DNA of 64,000 bases, taken from positions 124,001 to 188,000 of the forward strand of contig JBDOQK010000061.1 of assembly GCA_040437565.1 (NCBI GenBank), read 5' to 3'. Under the pieces are notes generated by a model. The model did no database searches. It had not been told where the DNA came from and saw nothing but the letters and a program-made list of their open reading frames with translations. The first letter of the stretch is position 1, and each line of letters begins with the position of its first letter. Below, piece after piece: positions 40,053-51,660 of this stretch. Made by a program: the position numbers and the translations under genes. The DNA comes from Albugo candida. Lineage: Eukaryota > Oomycota > Peronosporomycetes > Albuginales.

Positions 40053-40660
40053 GTTGATCAGATTTCATTGCACCATACGACGGCTGCGCGCACATTATGA
40101 TGTCGGGCTCAATATCTTCTAAAAGAAGAAACGCAATCAAAGTGGCAACATCCGTAAGGCCAGACGTAACTGTTGATCTTCCAAAATGGGTAGGAAACGT
40201 TTCCGAAGATGCCGCGATGTAGCCATAAATGTTTCAACTCATTCTGAATCCAGTGCGCCCGATCTCTCCCGTGACGACTAATATGTTTACATCGGATGAC
40301 TCTTGTTTGTTTCGGGAGGAACTCACACGATTCGTGAGAGCTGATAGCGTGAAATGAATGGGAAATATTGTTTTGTCTACTTGCTTTGTACTACCGTATA
40401 AAACGGTCTGCCACATGCATTTGGTTGAATCCAAGCGATGAGACCAATCGTCGAGTGAATACGATGTACTATTTGAGTGGCTTCGTTGTAAAGTCGACTC
40501 GATAACTTCTCTTTAGCCACATCTGATTTATTCAGCTCTTCGTCGGTGTAATATATGTCGACGAAATCGTCTTCGTTGGCAATGTGTAGCTTTCTCGAGA
40601 AAAATCTTGAAGAATTCGGATTTCAAAAAGTCTAGCAAGCGACATTCGAAACGTCGAATA

Positions 40661-40789
40661 TGCTGGCAGGTGAGCAAAGATGATTGCGTTTTAGGAAATT
40701 ACCAAAACTGAGGTTTTATCCAAAAACAACTATAGTCCTAACCAATTGTTTAAACTAAGTATCAAGTGCGATTAGAATCCCAAAGCACA
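40661..40789 (-). repeat. copia-2 3' LTR (type Y)
   Basis: 129 bp, on the minus strand TGTGCTTTGGG...CCTGCCAGCA; partner 46641-46769 has the same length. Blocks: ggcaggtgag, tggttag, aaagcaca. Confidence 0.8.
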
Positions 40790-41049
40790 ATCTTAATTCC
40801 TTCCGACACTCCTTTCTTTCTGGTTGCACTTGAAATTGTGTCATCTTCAACTTGCATCGTTCGATCCCGTCGCTGTCATAACTTTCTGAAGAAATCTTGG
40901 TGTCGAAAACGCCTTTGTCTGCAAGTCGGCCATCATCTGCGATGAATGTACGTACCTTGGTGCGATAATTTGTTTGGCCATGTTAGCTCTGACGAGTAAT
41001 AGCCGGACGTCGATATGTTTAGCCCTGATACCAATGATGACATACCATC

Positions 41050-42594
41050 AAAATTATCTTGCAGCAGGGCTTGAGCGTTCAGATGAAGGTGAAGATGCAC
41101 TGTCACACCAGAAGGCATCAAACATGCATCCTATCGTGATTTTTCTCATCATGCGAGTATTGGACGCACCTCGTGAGATATAACTCTATGCTTTTGCAAT
41201 TCAGTCGGTCGTGGAAGATGGGCTTAAAAGTTTTCATTTTTTTTACAAGCGGCTCAAATGTTAGTTGCAATCGCGGCACCTTTGGTCAAAATGGATGACT
41301 GTTCTTCGACGTTATTGACCTGTGTCTATACTTCAGCAGCACCTCTGTTGGGAAAGCTAGTACCAGGCACGAAAGCTATCGCGCAACGCTTACTTTGTCA
41401 AGGATTTCATTACACTGTTTATCTGGTTCTTCAACATCCTTCCTTATCCTATCATGAGTCCCTGATCGTGTGAATATCACTCAAGTCTGACTTCAAACCT
41501 ACGGATGCAGATATTTGCCAAGTTTATTGCTTGGGTGGGCTCAAACCGCTGCCCACGCTGCCGGGGATCGAACTAACGACCTCCGGCAGGGGGTCCGTGC
41601 GCTCAAGTGCTTAACCGACTGAGCTGGGTACGGACCCCGCGCAACGCTTACTGCTGTCCATCATGCTCCATCCAGTCTATTTGGCTCCGATTACTGCGCT
41701 TTCCAAAGAAACTTACGCAGTTAGAGTTCTACAGATGGCCTATCAAGCTTTACTTAGGTCATCGCGAGCACAAGAAGAGCATACAGAATCACTTCTTAGA
41801 CTTGAAGGCTGTACCACCTTGACATTTAAATCTTATCATTTACGATTACCGCAGGAAGCCCACTCGTATACTGCCAGCAACCTACCGTTTCCACCATCGT
41901 GGTTCTATGCGTGATTTTCACGCATGCAGTATGTGACTTCGCGCGACCTTGACCATCAGCGAAAAGCTCAAGTCAGCTCGGGAGGCAATGAAAACATTGG
42001 CGACACGAAGAGATTTTGACAGCGTGCTGTCGATATCTCGAAGGACTGGAGACTTTCATCTTGCAATTGTTTGGATTCGAGTTGCCAACTATCACCGCTG
42101 AGGAAGAGATCTTTCATCTGTTCCACTCATTTCACAAATGAATTGTTTGTTGAAAACTTGACAGCTTCCATGGAAAATCTTCTCTCAACCATATTGAAGC
42201 AGTACTTTAGCGATTATGACCCAAAAACTCTCAATATTTTCGATAGCTTTTGGTCACTATGCTGGATCACTTTTCGAATTAAGACCCGGCAGCTTCCACC
42301 TCAATTGATAAGGGCAGATTTGCACAATTCTCGGATAAACTATCTGCCCTACCGAAACCCATGCAAGCTGCTATGATGTTTGTGGAGCGTATCATCAGCA
42401 AATTTACGACGACATCGTTTGGCAATAAAGCTTTCGCGCATTTTGTGGTATTGATATTTACATCCAGTTTTCCAACAGAACTGCGAAAATAGAAGTAGCT
42501 TCGATTCACGAGATCATTGTCTCCTTCACTTTGACGTTTAACTCTTTATATAATTCTCTTGATCAATAAAATTCCTGCGATGCCTTCGATGCTG
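41050..42594 (+). other. foreign stretch inside copia-2, origin unknown
   Basis: Not copia-like on the minus strand. The + strand has open pieces at 41258-41394, 41653-41914 (SKETYAVRVLQMAYQALLRS) and around 42.04-42.16 kb (CRYLEGLETFILQLFGFELP), with host-like composition. The first two are interrupted by the SINE at 41395-41638. I could not name the source gene. Confidence 0.35.
41395..41638 (-). mobile_element. tRNA-derived SINE, copy A, full length and young
   Basis: 244 bp on the minus strand, starting ggggtccgtacccagctcag. Head: box-A-like agctcagtcggttaagc and box-B-like agttcgatccc; a 9-bp hairpin ggggtccgt/acggacccc encloses the D-arm-like part. Body: cccacccaagcaataaactt and tttgaagtcagacttgagtg. 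Tail: aatgaaatccttgacaa. It is flanked by a perfect 14-bp target duplication gcgcaacgcttact (41381-41394 and 41639-41652). This is the only complete copy here and serves as the type sequence for the family. Confidence 0.92.
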
Positions 42595-44076
42595 CTACGA
42601 CATCCAATTCCATCGTCTATAATCCCATCGAGTGCTGCTTCTTGCATGACCAGATGATCGCCAATATATGCAAAATGAATACTGGACCAGAGATGCTCTT
42701 TCTTGTTTCATCATCCGCCGCATAATCAGCATATGAAAACGCTTCAAGAGTGACTTCTCTGGGATTGGTGCATAGGCACCACCCAAATAGAGCTTTAGAT
42801 TTTTCGTACCCTTGAGATACTTCACCACTCTGACTACAAACGCCCAATCGGCTGTTCTTGGTGCATGAGTAAGTCTCATCAGCTTCTGCACAGCGAAACT
42901 GATGTTTGGACGAGTGCAGCGCGCAAACTATAAAAGGCTCCAGCCAAAGACTAAAACTTCTTGATATTTGGCTTCTTGACTGAATGGATATCCAAGCAGT
43001 TTGAATTTGATGTTGTGCTATAGGCGTAGTTTTGACCAATAGGAGTGAGAACCGGATGCGCTTCATCCAGACCCATTTTACTTATCAATTCATATATAGA
43101 AAGTTACTGATCCAAAGCGAATCCATCTTCTTCGCTGTGGCGAATTCGCATTCCCAAAATCTTGCTGACGGGTCCGAGATTCTTGATTGAAAGACTTGAA
43201 ATACTATCAAATGTCGACTCGATGCTCGAAAACTGTCCTCGTTATCATTATATCGCCGACATATACCCCTAAAACCGTATTTGCGCTTGTTGGGTCTTGG
43301 TCGTAATATAAACATGATGCTGTGAGACTTTGTTTAAAATATGCATCGCTAAGCTTTCCATGCAAAAGGTGACTCCATAGCCGTTCTTCTTGCTTCAACC
43401 CATAAACACTCTTCTGTTATCGTAGTACCACTCGATCACGACTCATTACACCGAGTTCATTCATCTTGGAAATCGATATTCCATTCCTTGAGGTACGTGC
43501 AGGTACAGGCCCAAGTTCTTTTCTGTTAGGAATTCACGTACGAATAAGATACGTCAGCACGCCTACCTGGCATTATCCAGATCCTTGCTAAATCTAGTAA
43601 GAGCTTCGCTGCCCCAAGGCCATGACTGCTGCAAATATACGAGTCACAGTCAAATGCACGAATCCTTTGATTTAAAGTTTTGATGCCAAGCCTAGTAGCA
43701 TGAAGTAGGGAACTGCACATTCCAACAAATAAAAATGTAATGGTTGGGTGGGTTAATCTGAACAATGTGATCCAACATGTACAACTTCAATACAATGGAA
43801 GAGAGCGCTAGAGCAGTGCTATCGATGAAGCAAGAAAAAGTTTATATCTGTTCTGGAGTTGTTTCTGGGTACAGTCCGTCGTAGTTAGCTCCGAATACTT
43901 AATAGTTCTCGCAGGATATCATTCTAGCTTCGAACCGATCCAGCTTCGCGTTTGCGTCCGTTTATGCTCAAATACCCACTTTTGTGGAAGGCTTTGATCT
44001 CTTTGATTATTGGTACAATGTTCCAAGTTCGGGTTTCCTCCAGTGAGGCAGTTCTGAGTCTATAAAATCCTTCCTT

Positions 44077-44825
44077 AACTGACTCCATTGCTTGGTTGTA
44101 CGTCTTCGGATCCAGCTCAATCAGCACTGACACGATTTCTCAATCCAAAGCTTTCTTTTCTTGGTTTCTTGTAACGATCTTGTGTCTTGGATCCTTCTTG
44201 ATGAGATCCGCTCACGTTCATATAGCAGTTGTGATGGATTCACTTCCAACGTCGGTATCCTCATTGGCTTTCACGTCTACGTCTGTCAAATCCTGTTGGC
44301 GTCCCTTATTATCTATTTCCATTTGCTCCTTCTAGCTTTGACTCCACATTTGAGATGTGTTGAGTAATAACGACCGTCTTTGATTTTGGTATATACGCTT
44401 TGTACCCTTTAATTACATCGCAATTTCCGATAACAATGCCTAGTCCACTTCGCTTTGCGTGAGACTTTTCCGAATTCGAACTCGAACCGAACAAGGTGAG
44501 TCGAATGTTACGACATCAACAAGACTTGTACCCTTTGGAGGGAGTTGTCTTCCTATATTTACTCTGGTTGGGCTTTTATTAAAAATATTAGTCGAAAATT
44601 TAGATGCACCTCCTCAAAAATATAAAGTCATAGAGCTTTCATATATCATAGACCACACCAGGTTCATGACTGTCCTTTGCATTCGTTTAGCTTTCCTATT
44701 TCTTTGTACTCCATCTTTTTTGCAAAAACGCTGACATTTCTGATCGATTTAACGTCAATAGGCAATGGGAGTATTTGCAATGACGCCGCCACTGCGATTT
44801 TGAGTCGTGCTGAAGTGCTTTATCA
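44077..44825 (+). repeat. left member of a 749 bp exact duplication around gap 8
   Basis: 44077-44825 equals 44926-45674. Assembly artefact. Confidence 0.92.
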
Positions 44826-44925
44826 NNNNNNNNNNNNNNNNNNNNNNNNNNNNNNNNNNNNNNNNNNNNNNNNNNNNNNNNNNNNNNNNNNNNNNNNNNN
44901 NNNNNNNNNNNNNNNNNNNNNNNNN
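44826..44925. other. assembly gap 8 (100 N)
   Basis: 100 N flanked by the 749 bp exact repeat. Confidence 0.95.
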
Positions 44926-45705
44926 AACTGACTCCATTGCTTGGTTGTACGTCTTCGGATCCAGCTCAATCAGCACTGACACGATTTCTCAATCCAAAGC
45001 TTTCTTTTCTTGGTTTCTTGTAACGATCTTGTGTCTTGGATCCTTCTTGATGAGATCCGCTCACGTTCATATAGCAGTTGTGATGGATTCACTTCCAACG
45101 TCGGTATCCTCATTGGCTTTCACGTCTACGTCTGTCAAATCCTGTTGGCGTCCCTTATTATCTATTTCCATTTGCTCCTTCTAGCTTTGACTCCACATTT
45201 GAGATGTGTTGAGTAATAACGACCGTCTTTGATTTTGGTATATACGCTTTGTACCCTTTAATTACATCGCAATTTCCGATAACAATGCCTAGTCCACTTC
45301 GCTTTGCGTGAGACTTTTCCGAATTCGAACTCGAACCGAACAAGGTGAGTCGAATGTTACGACATCAACAAGACTTGTACCCTTTGGAGGGAGTTGTCTT
45401 CCTATATTTACTCTGGTTGGGCTTTTATTAAAAATATTAGTCGAAAATTTAGATGCACCTCCTCAAAAATATAAAGTCATAGAGCTTTCATATATCATAG
45501 ACCACACCAGGTTCATGACTGTCCTTTGCATTCGTTTAGCTTTCCTATTTCTTTGTACTCCATCTTTTTTGCAAAAACGCTGACATTTCTGATCGATTTA
45601 ACGTCAATAGGCAATGGGAGTATTTGCAATGACGCCGCCACTGCGATTTTGAGTCGTGCTGAAGTGCTTTATCAACGAAGTTTGATTCATGAATTCGACG
45701 TTTTA

Positions 45706-45871
45706 TTATCTTGCGCCACTCTTCAGTACGCGTGAGCACAAAATGAATCAATTTCCTGTACTCTGCACCGCCATCAGTTCGAAATACATGAATGTTGCAA
45801 TCAAATTGCTTCCGAAGTAAATAAAGAAACCTTAGAACTTTGTAGCTGCTTCAACTCAAGTCTTGGCCAAG
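45706..45871 (+). repeat. left member of a 166 bp exact duplication around gap 9
   Basis: 45706-45871 equals 45972-46137. Assembly artefact. Confidence 0.9.
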
Positions 45872-45971
45872 NNNNNNNNNNNNNNNNNNNNNNNNNNNNN
45901 NNNNNNNNNNNNNNNNNNNNNNNNNNNNNNNNNNNNNNNNNNNNNNNNNNNNNNNNNNNNNNNNNNNNNNN
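45872..45971. other. assembly gap 9 (100 N)
   Basis: 100 N flanked by the 166 bp exact repeat. Confidence 0.95.
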
Positions 45972-46640
45972 TTATCTTGCGCCACTCTTCAGTACGCGTG
46001 AGCACAAAATGAATCAATTTCCTGTACTCTGCACCGCCATCAGTTCGAAATACATGAATGTTGCAATCAAATTGCTTCCGAAGTAAATAAAGAAACCTTA
46101 GAACTTTGTAGCTGCTTCAACTCAAGTCTTGGCCAAGAATAGGCGGCAATAGTTCGATTTATAGTCGATGAAATTGGCCAAATATCGGCTTGCACGTCGG
46201 TCTTGAGGCATGAGGGAACCCTTCAAATCACTGCATATAACTCCACCAATTTGTTCAGTTGGTTAGTTTAGACCGATATCTTTTCGAGACGGCTTGTTCT
46301 TCGTTTGCTTGCTTTCCGCGCAAGTACCGCATTCAAATCGTTAATGGGCATCAATCTTAACCCCTGATTCCAGAAGCTTTTCTATACGCTCAATATTATC
46401 GTACTTTAGCTAGAGTAATCGTTGATGGAAGTGTAGAAGACTTCACGTTTGCTTGTTTGTTTTGTTCACGGAATCAATTGAAGCGAGGATATCCATAACA
46501 CTGGATACTCGTTCTCGATCTTCTGTCTCGACAATGAGAACGTTCTTGACCATAGTAAATTTAAACACGATCGCACCATCAGAGTTACGTCAACAACTCT
46601 TGTTCAATCTGCTTGATACATCACCCTAAACCCTTTAACC

Positions 46641-46769
46641 TGTTGGCAGGTGAGTGAAGATGGTTGCGTTTCAGAAAATTGCCCAAACGGAGGTTTTCTT
46701 GTAAGATAATTGAAATTCTAACCAATCATTTATACTAAGTACCAAGTGCGACTAGAAACCTAAAGCACA
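46641..46769 (-). repeat. copia-2 5' LTR (type Y)
   Basis: 129 bp, minus strand TGTGCTTTAGG...CCTGCCAACA; partner of 40661-40789 and related to the solo piece at 35741-35838. Confidence 0.8.
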
Positions 46770-49700
46770 ATGTTGAGTTCTACCAATAGAATACGCTTCG
46801 CCCAACATGCCAAGATTGTGCGAAACGTTTCGCGTACTTGAATTACGAGTAGTAGCTTGATAATGTAGTTCTCTGTCGGAGTGAAACCACACGGTTATTT
46901 CATCTAGTACTGACGACGTTGTAAAAACTCCTTGCTGATCAGCTGCACGTGGTTCGAATCTTTTTTTGCTTCCGATCAAGCACAAATCGATTTAGCATCG
47001 CCTTCCACTGTCGCATAGTCTCCGCTGGTATGCTAACGTGCATAGTGTAACGCCACAGACGGGACAAAATCATCGTCTGCGCAACAAGAAGTCGACCACG
47101 GACAGTTCGTGTTCGTTGAAACCATATACCAGACCCATCATGAAACGCTTGTGGGGAGTTGAAATAACCATCGAATGATTCGGTGTCTGGCCGAACGGAA
47201 TACCCAAAGACTTGACCAAATCCTTCGAACCCATTATGGTCAAATTGGGAATACGAGGACACGGCATGGTCCGATTTAACGAGAGCAAAGATGATTTACT
47301 ATTTACAAGTTGAGTTTCGCACCAGATCCATCGCAATAGACTTGCACGAGTTCGAGCTGCGTCAAAACACCATTTGTTGTCTTTGTAAGCAATGTCGAAT
47401 AGTCCGGAAAAACAGAGTCCAGATGCAACAGCTGTGTCATTGAGTATAATCTCGAAGTTGACAAGGTGAATTTCAAAAAAGTCCAATCGTCATCACCAAA
47501 ACGTAATTTTGAGAGAGGATCTCCTTGTTCCACTCCACGTTGGGGTGTAATGAACGGTGTGATATTGCCAATAATCATCGACTGCGCCTTCTGTTAATGT
47601 ACTGTACAAAAGACGAACCCAGTTGATAAATGTTTTTCTCAACGCCCAATTTATTCAAAAGGGGAAACATATACGTCCCAATGACTCGATCATAGGCTTT
47701 CTCAAAGTCGACAAAAGCCGCATACGCTTCCTCCCCCCGATGAGTTACCAAGTCTCGGATGCCGGTGAGAGGTCCCATATGGTGATGCATCGACCGTCCT
47801 CGCACAAATGCGTTTTGACCTTGAAGGATCAATTTTGGCAAAATCGTTGTATTCGATGCGCCAAGACTTTTGAAAGTACTGACACATTTAGACAAAGTAG
47901 TGCGATCGACCGACAGTCGCCAGGATCATTCGTTATCTTTTTTTGTATAAGAAGGAGATTGCCGAGTGACTTTGTGATCGAAGTAAGATCCCTCTTGCCA
48001 GCTGATATTCAAACACGGTCTTTAGACTCTCCAAACGTTTCCGCATCAGCCTGGTAAATACAGCTGGCAGTCCATCCACACCTTGAGAAGAACTACTCAA
48101 CATATGCTTGATCGCTTCCGTCATCTGGTTCGAACTTAATCGAGTTGAGAGACGGTCTTGCTTTTCTGGCGCAAGGGAATTTTAAATCGAATTTGATAGC
48201 ATTTTTATTTATTTATCATGGATTAGCTGAGTCGGTCTCGAGCTATAGAGGTAGCTCATGATCACCCCAATGATCCCTAGATTCATTGATTATTTTCCTC
48301 AGATTCGATGTCACGGTGCCACAGTTTCGATCGGCACGCAACCATAAGATCTATCCGTAGGCCAACAAAATGCTTGGGGAAGCTCTACATATGCTTCACG
48401 TGATGCTAGAAGCTTTCATGTCGGTTGTATTTGGCATTGTATTTGTCCGAAATTTTGAATTGTTAGAGAGTCGATTCTAAGTGACTGATTGGTCTCTTGG
48501 GTGCGATGTCAAGCTGCTGCGCCCGCCAAAACACGCTGGATAGACTCAGCATCATGTCGGCTATCTTGTGCAATTTGTTTTTTTCAATCCCTGAAGTTGT
48601 TTCTTGATTTTGTCTTCCAACTGTACCACATTATCTGGGATTCGAATCTGTCGCAGCGTTTCGACCACCAAAATTCGCTTCCTTTTTGAATTATTCGATA
48701 GATAGAGGATATCCATATAGTCGTAATGAATATTCAAATATCCTCTCCCCGTAGATTAAGCAGAATCTGACTGACGGTAGCACCGACAGCTTGCAAGAAA
48801 GTAGTGACGCACCGACTGCATATCATCTGCCGCATGTCGTGGACGCATATATCCAGAGTTTTTCTATCTAACACATTGAATAGCTCTTACGACATCCAAA
48901 TGTAGTTTAGTCGATTCTTGCGTGGTAGTACTCCTGTGAATAGTCGGATGCTGATTCGCGAAGTATCTACAACACCCAACTGCGAAAGCCATTCCAAACA
49001 CGCAAATCAACTTGTTTCGTGGCGAATTGTTCCACTCGAAGTATCGATAGCTGGATCTAGCGGTTTGTCAAAATCACTAAATGAGAGTGCTAGAGAGTAA
49101 TAACTCATCGAAAATTTATCAGTCTCGGACTTGACCGGTGCATATACATTGTGAATATACACCGGTACATCGTGAATGAGAAGATGCAAAAGCAAATAGC
49201 GATTTCGAATGCTTCGTTCGGTGAGTTAATCAGTTGATCTATAGACATGAAAGTTCGAACGAAGGACTGTCATCACACCGCCACTTTTATTTTGAGTTGA
49301 ATGGAGAAAAGCACGGTTGTGTTCATTGGTAAACATTTTGTGCTGCATTTTTTTTAATTTATATAACCTGAAATGGTTCCAGTTGGCTATGATCGTAAAC
49401 TTCGATTTTTGAGCAAAAAAATGGAGTGGTGTGAAAGGACGTAATAGATATGCATATGACCATTTTTATAAATTCCATTAGGTGGGTCCTCGAATGCTGT
49501 TCCACATTGAATTAATCGAGAATCCCTTAGCATTCACGCTGAAATGGACCGGCAGTCAACTTTTTCTCACCATCTTGAATTGAGAGGTGTGGTGTTGCTA
49601 ATTCTTTCCGGAAAAAGTAAGTTTTGAGGGAGAGATCGTCGATATCACTACAGAGAAACCCTCGCCACTTCCCTCCAAAATTATTGAGAGCAACAGTTGC

Positions 49701-51413
49701 TGCCCACCTCTGAGCGTGACAACGATAGTAGCACATTGGTTAGCAATAAGCGACAGAGGGTTTCCGGAATCGAAAGCACTGCGGCTTCAGTGTAATACTG
49801 GAACCAATTTTCATTTATATAAACAGTGGGGGAAGTACACATTATTACTAATTTCGTCATGCATAGAGCTTTCGTTGATCTTGTCAAACCGTCACCAACC
49901 TGTCAACTACATCGTTTCGCAAACCGAACATCTTCATTCAAATTATGAGAAGCGAATACTCGACTAATCCTGATTATGTGCGCCACTTCATCCAAAGCAC
50001 TATCATTCGAATCTATAACACTAAGTATCACACCATTCATTGTGATCGGGTGATCAAACGCTGCTCGGATGATTTTGTCCGGGTTGGTACATAGCTTTAC
50101 GATCCTTTTCACATGAGATATCAGTGCATCCGCTTGGACCTTTTTTTTGGTCGGACTGTGTAGATGGCACTTTTAGAATCAATTTCTATTAGCTCTCCCC
50201 CTCCACCAACCCGAATTGATCGTTCCGTTATTTTGACCTTGGTGGGGCGCTTTCGAGAAATGGACAGCCTATTTTTGAAGTAGCTTCATCTCTTGACATC
50301 CGTGTTCCCACGAGAAGAATCTGGAAACGGGATTCAGGCTTTGGTTTGCCTAACGCTTCAAACTCCTCTATCTCCACCTCCATAGTTTCAAGCGTCGAGT
50401 AGTTATTACTAGTGACCAATTCAGGTAGAGCACTTGGGCGTGCTTTCGAAACCATGTGGCGAAATGGATCCACAAAGTGACGTTTATTGAAAGAATGAGA
50501 CAACTGCATGTCTATATCCCCACCCCAATCTATGGTTCTGATGAGAACGAATGGCTCTGGGTTTTTGGATAGAATTGGGGTTGGTTGTGGAAGTTACGAA
50601 GCTCCCGGAGGTGTGATATCGGGAGGACACTTGAATGCCAACGATATTTGATTGGGGCTCTGCCTCCCCGCTATCGTTGCCGCTTCTTTCTCGTTTATAC
50701 CTGGCACAACCAACGATTTTGTGGCGACCATGAGTGCCTTTTTTCTTTATCTTGTTGATTTTCAAACTGCCATTGGGGTAGTAGCTACGCCTTTTTGATC
50801 CAAACACTATGATCAGCACTGAACAAAACGTGGACGTTCCGTTGGAATAGCAGAATTCTTACCCCGTACCGGGAAGAGCTATTTGTCGAATGCGACTTTC
50901 TCGCATAACTTTCCCACAACAATGCTTCTGAACATGTGGAGGACGCAAAGCAAGTTTTCCGCGTCGATATATCCACTACTTAGAGGACTTAGCTTCTCGA
51001 AAGGTATCAAGAAGGTTTCCACATTTCTTTTCGTGGAGGGATTTCAAAACACCCTCACGCTCAACTTACCAACCGACTCCAATCATTGCAAGATGATACC
51101 AGAGTTCTAAAATGGCGTACTCTTGAAAGAAGTACTTCTCGCCCATAACAGAGATCAACTGGCACTCCACTTGCCCTCACGCGTCTGTGGACGTAACCGT
51201 CACACTTAAATCACCTTCTTAAAGCTCAGAGAATTGTCCAATCTGGCGACTATGCAAAATAGATTCGGAAACCGGGTTGCCGTGATGGCTGAAGAGTGAT
51301 GTTAGTGATTTCGCATCAATATTATGGGACAATACATGGACCGTTTCCAAGATCATTAAAGAGACTGCTCTCGCAATCTTGAAAGGCCGTGCGGTCTCGA
51401 TGTTGGCGACCAC
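46770..51413 (-). mobile_element. LINE copy 1, 5' and central part (endonuclease and reverse transcriptase)
   Basis: Minus-strand order is that of a two-ORF LINE with an APE-type endonuclease. About 51.4-49.6 kb: polar fragments of a possible ORF1 (for example EVEIEEFEALGKPKPESRFQ at 50.35 kb), uncertain. About 49.35-48.95 kb: endonuclease, NKSGGVMTVLRSNFHV, and PVYIHNVYAPVKSETDKF. About 48.13-47.58 kb: reverse transcriptase start, IKHMLSSSSQGVDGLPAVF, GQNAFVRGRSMHHHMGPL, EEAYAAFVDFEKAYDRV. 47.58-47.3 kb: ITPQRGVEQGDPLS. 47.27-46.94 kb: RTVRGRLLVAQTMILSRLW. The FADD box region is not well kept; several frame changes and stops break the gene. The 3' end continues at 40660-39241 beyond copia-2. 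Total without the insert is about 5.7 kb once the gap-7 artefact is removed. Confidence 0.8.
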
Positions 51414-51660
51414 AACTGACCAATTGCTTGATATAGCTTCGCAGATCAGTATTGATGCCCGTGAGAGCTGATGCCGAGTGTTTTATGTTATTTAGTATTG
51501 TCGACTAGCGAGTAAATCATTACATTCTGGGATGCATACGCAATGTATGATTTTTTTTTGCGTCGCCGATGTGTACAATGAAAATTTAGCGATAAAAGGC
51601 CGGGTTTCTAAAAAAAATGTTCGGATAAAGAATCGCTCGTAAAATTATTGTTTTACAAAA
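51414..51660. other. spacer, nothing recognised
   Basis: 247 bp, AT-rich, between the LINE 5' region and the next element; no features seen. Confidence 0.4.

Larger units (their letters stand above)
39241..40660 (-). mobile_element. LINE copy 1, 3' part
   Basis: C-terminal end of the ORF2 and 3' end: DDWSHRLDSTKCMWQTVLYG region at 40.43 kb, HVQLCQQFGHRKNISKLNQI at 39.63 kb, 3' terminus complement of tgtacgccacactagactga. It is separated from its 5' part (46770-51400) by copia-2. Gap 7 and a 222 bp artefact lie inside. Confidence 0.75.
40661..46769 (-). mobile_element. Ty1/copia element inserted in LINE copy 1 (copia-2)
   Basis: Bounded by two 129-bp LTRs, 40661-40789 and 46641-46769. Parts on the minus strand, 5' to 3': pre-integrase and integrase (46.35-45.7 kb; ICSDLKG, SRYLANFIDYKSNYC, FRTDGGAEYRKL), integrase tail (44.5-44.3 kb; GYKAYIPKSKTVV), reverse transcriptase (44.13-43.1 kb; DPKTYNQAMESVKE, LGVYVGDIMIT), RNase H start (42.9-42.6 kb; VRVVKYLKGTKNLKLYLGG) and the C-terminal tail (41.05-40.85 kb; AKHIDVRLLLV). 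Between RNase H and tail lies about 1.5 kb that does not look like copia, with a SINE in it. Broken in many places. Gaps 8 and 9 with their artefact repeats inflate the length by about 1.1 kb. LTRs are about 80 percent alike, so not young. Confidence 0.82.

Noticed and set aside
42071-42376. 101-codon + frame as a host gene (phosphatase-activator-like)
   Set aside because: Only a few residues (SFGNKAF nearby) recall that family, in a different frame; not enough to name it.
49903-51413. independent minus-strand host genes at 49.9-51.4 kb
   Set aside because: Pieces are short, in LINE order and polar; more likely a decayed LINE ORF1.
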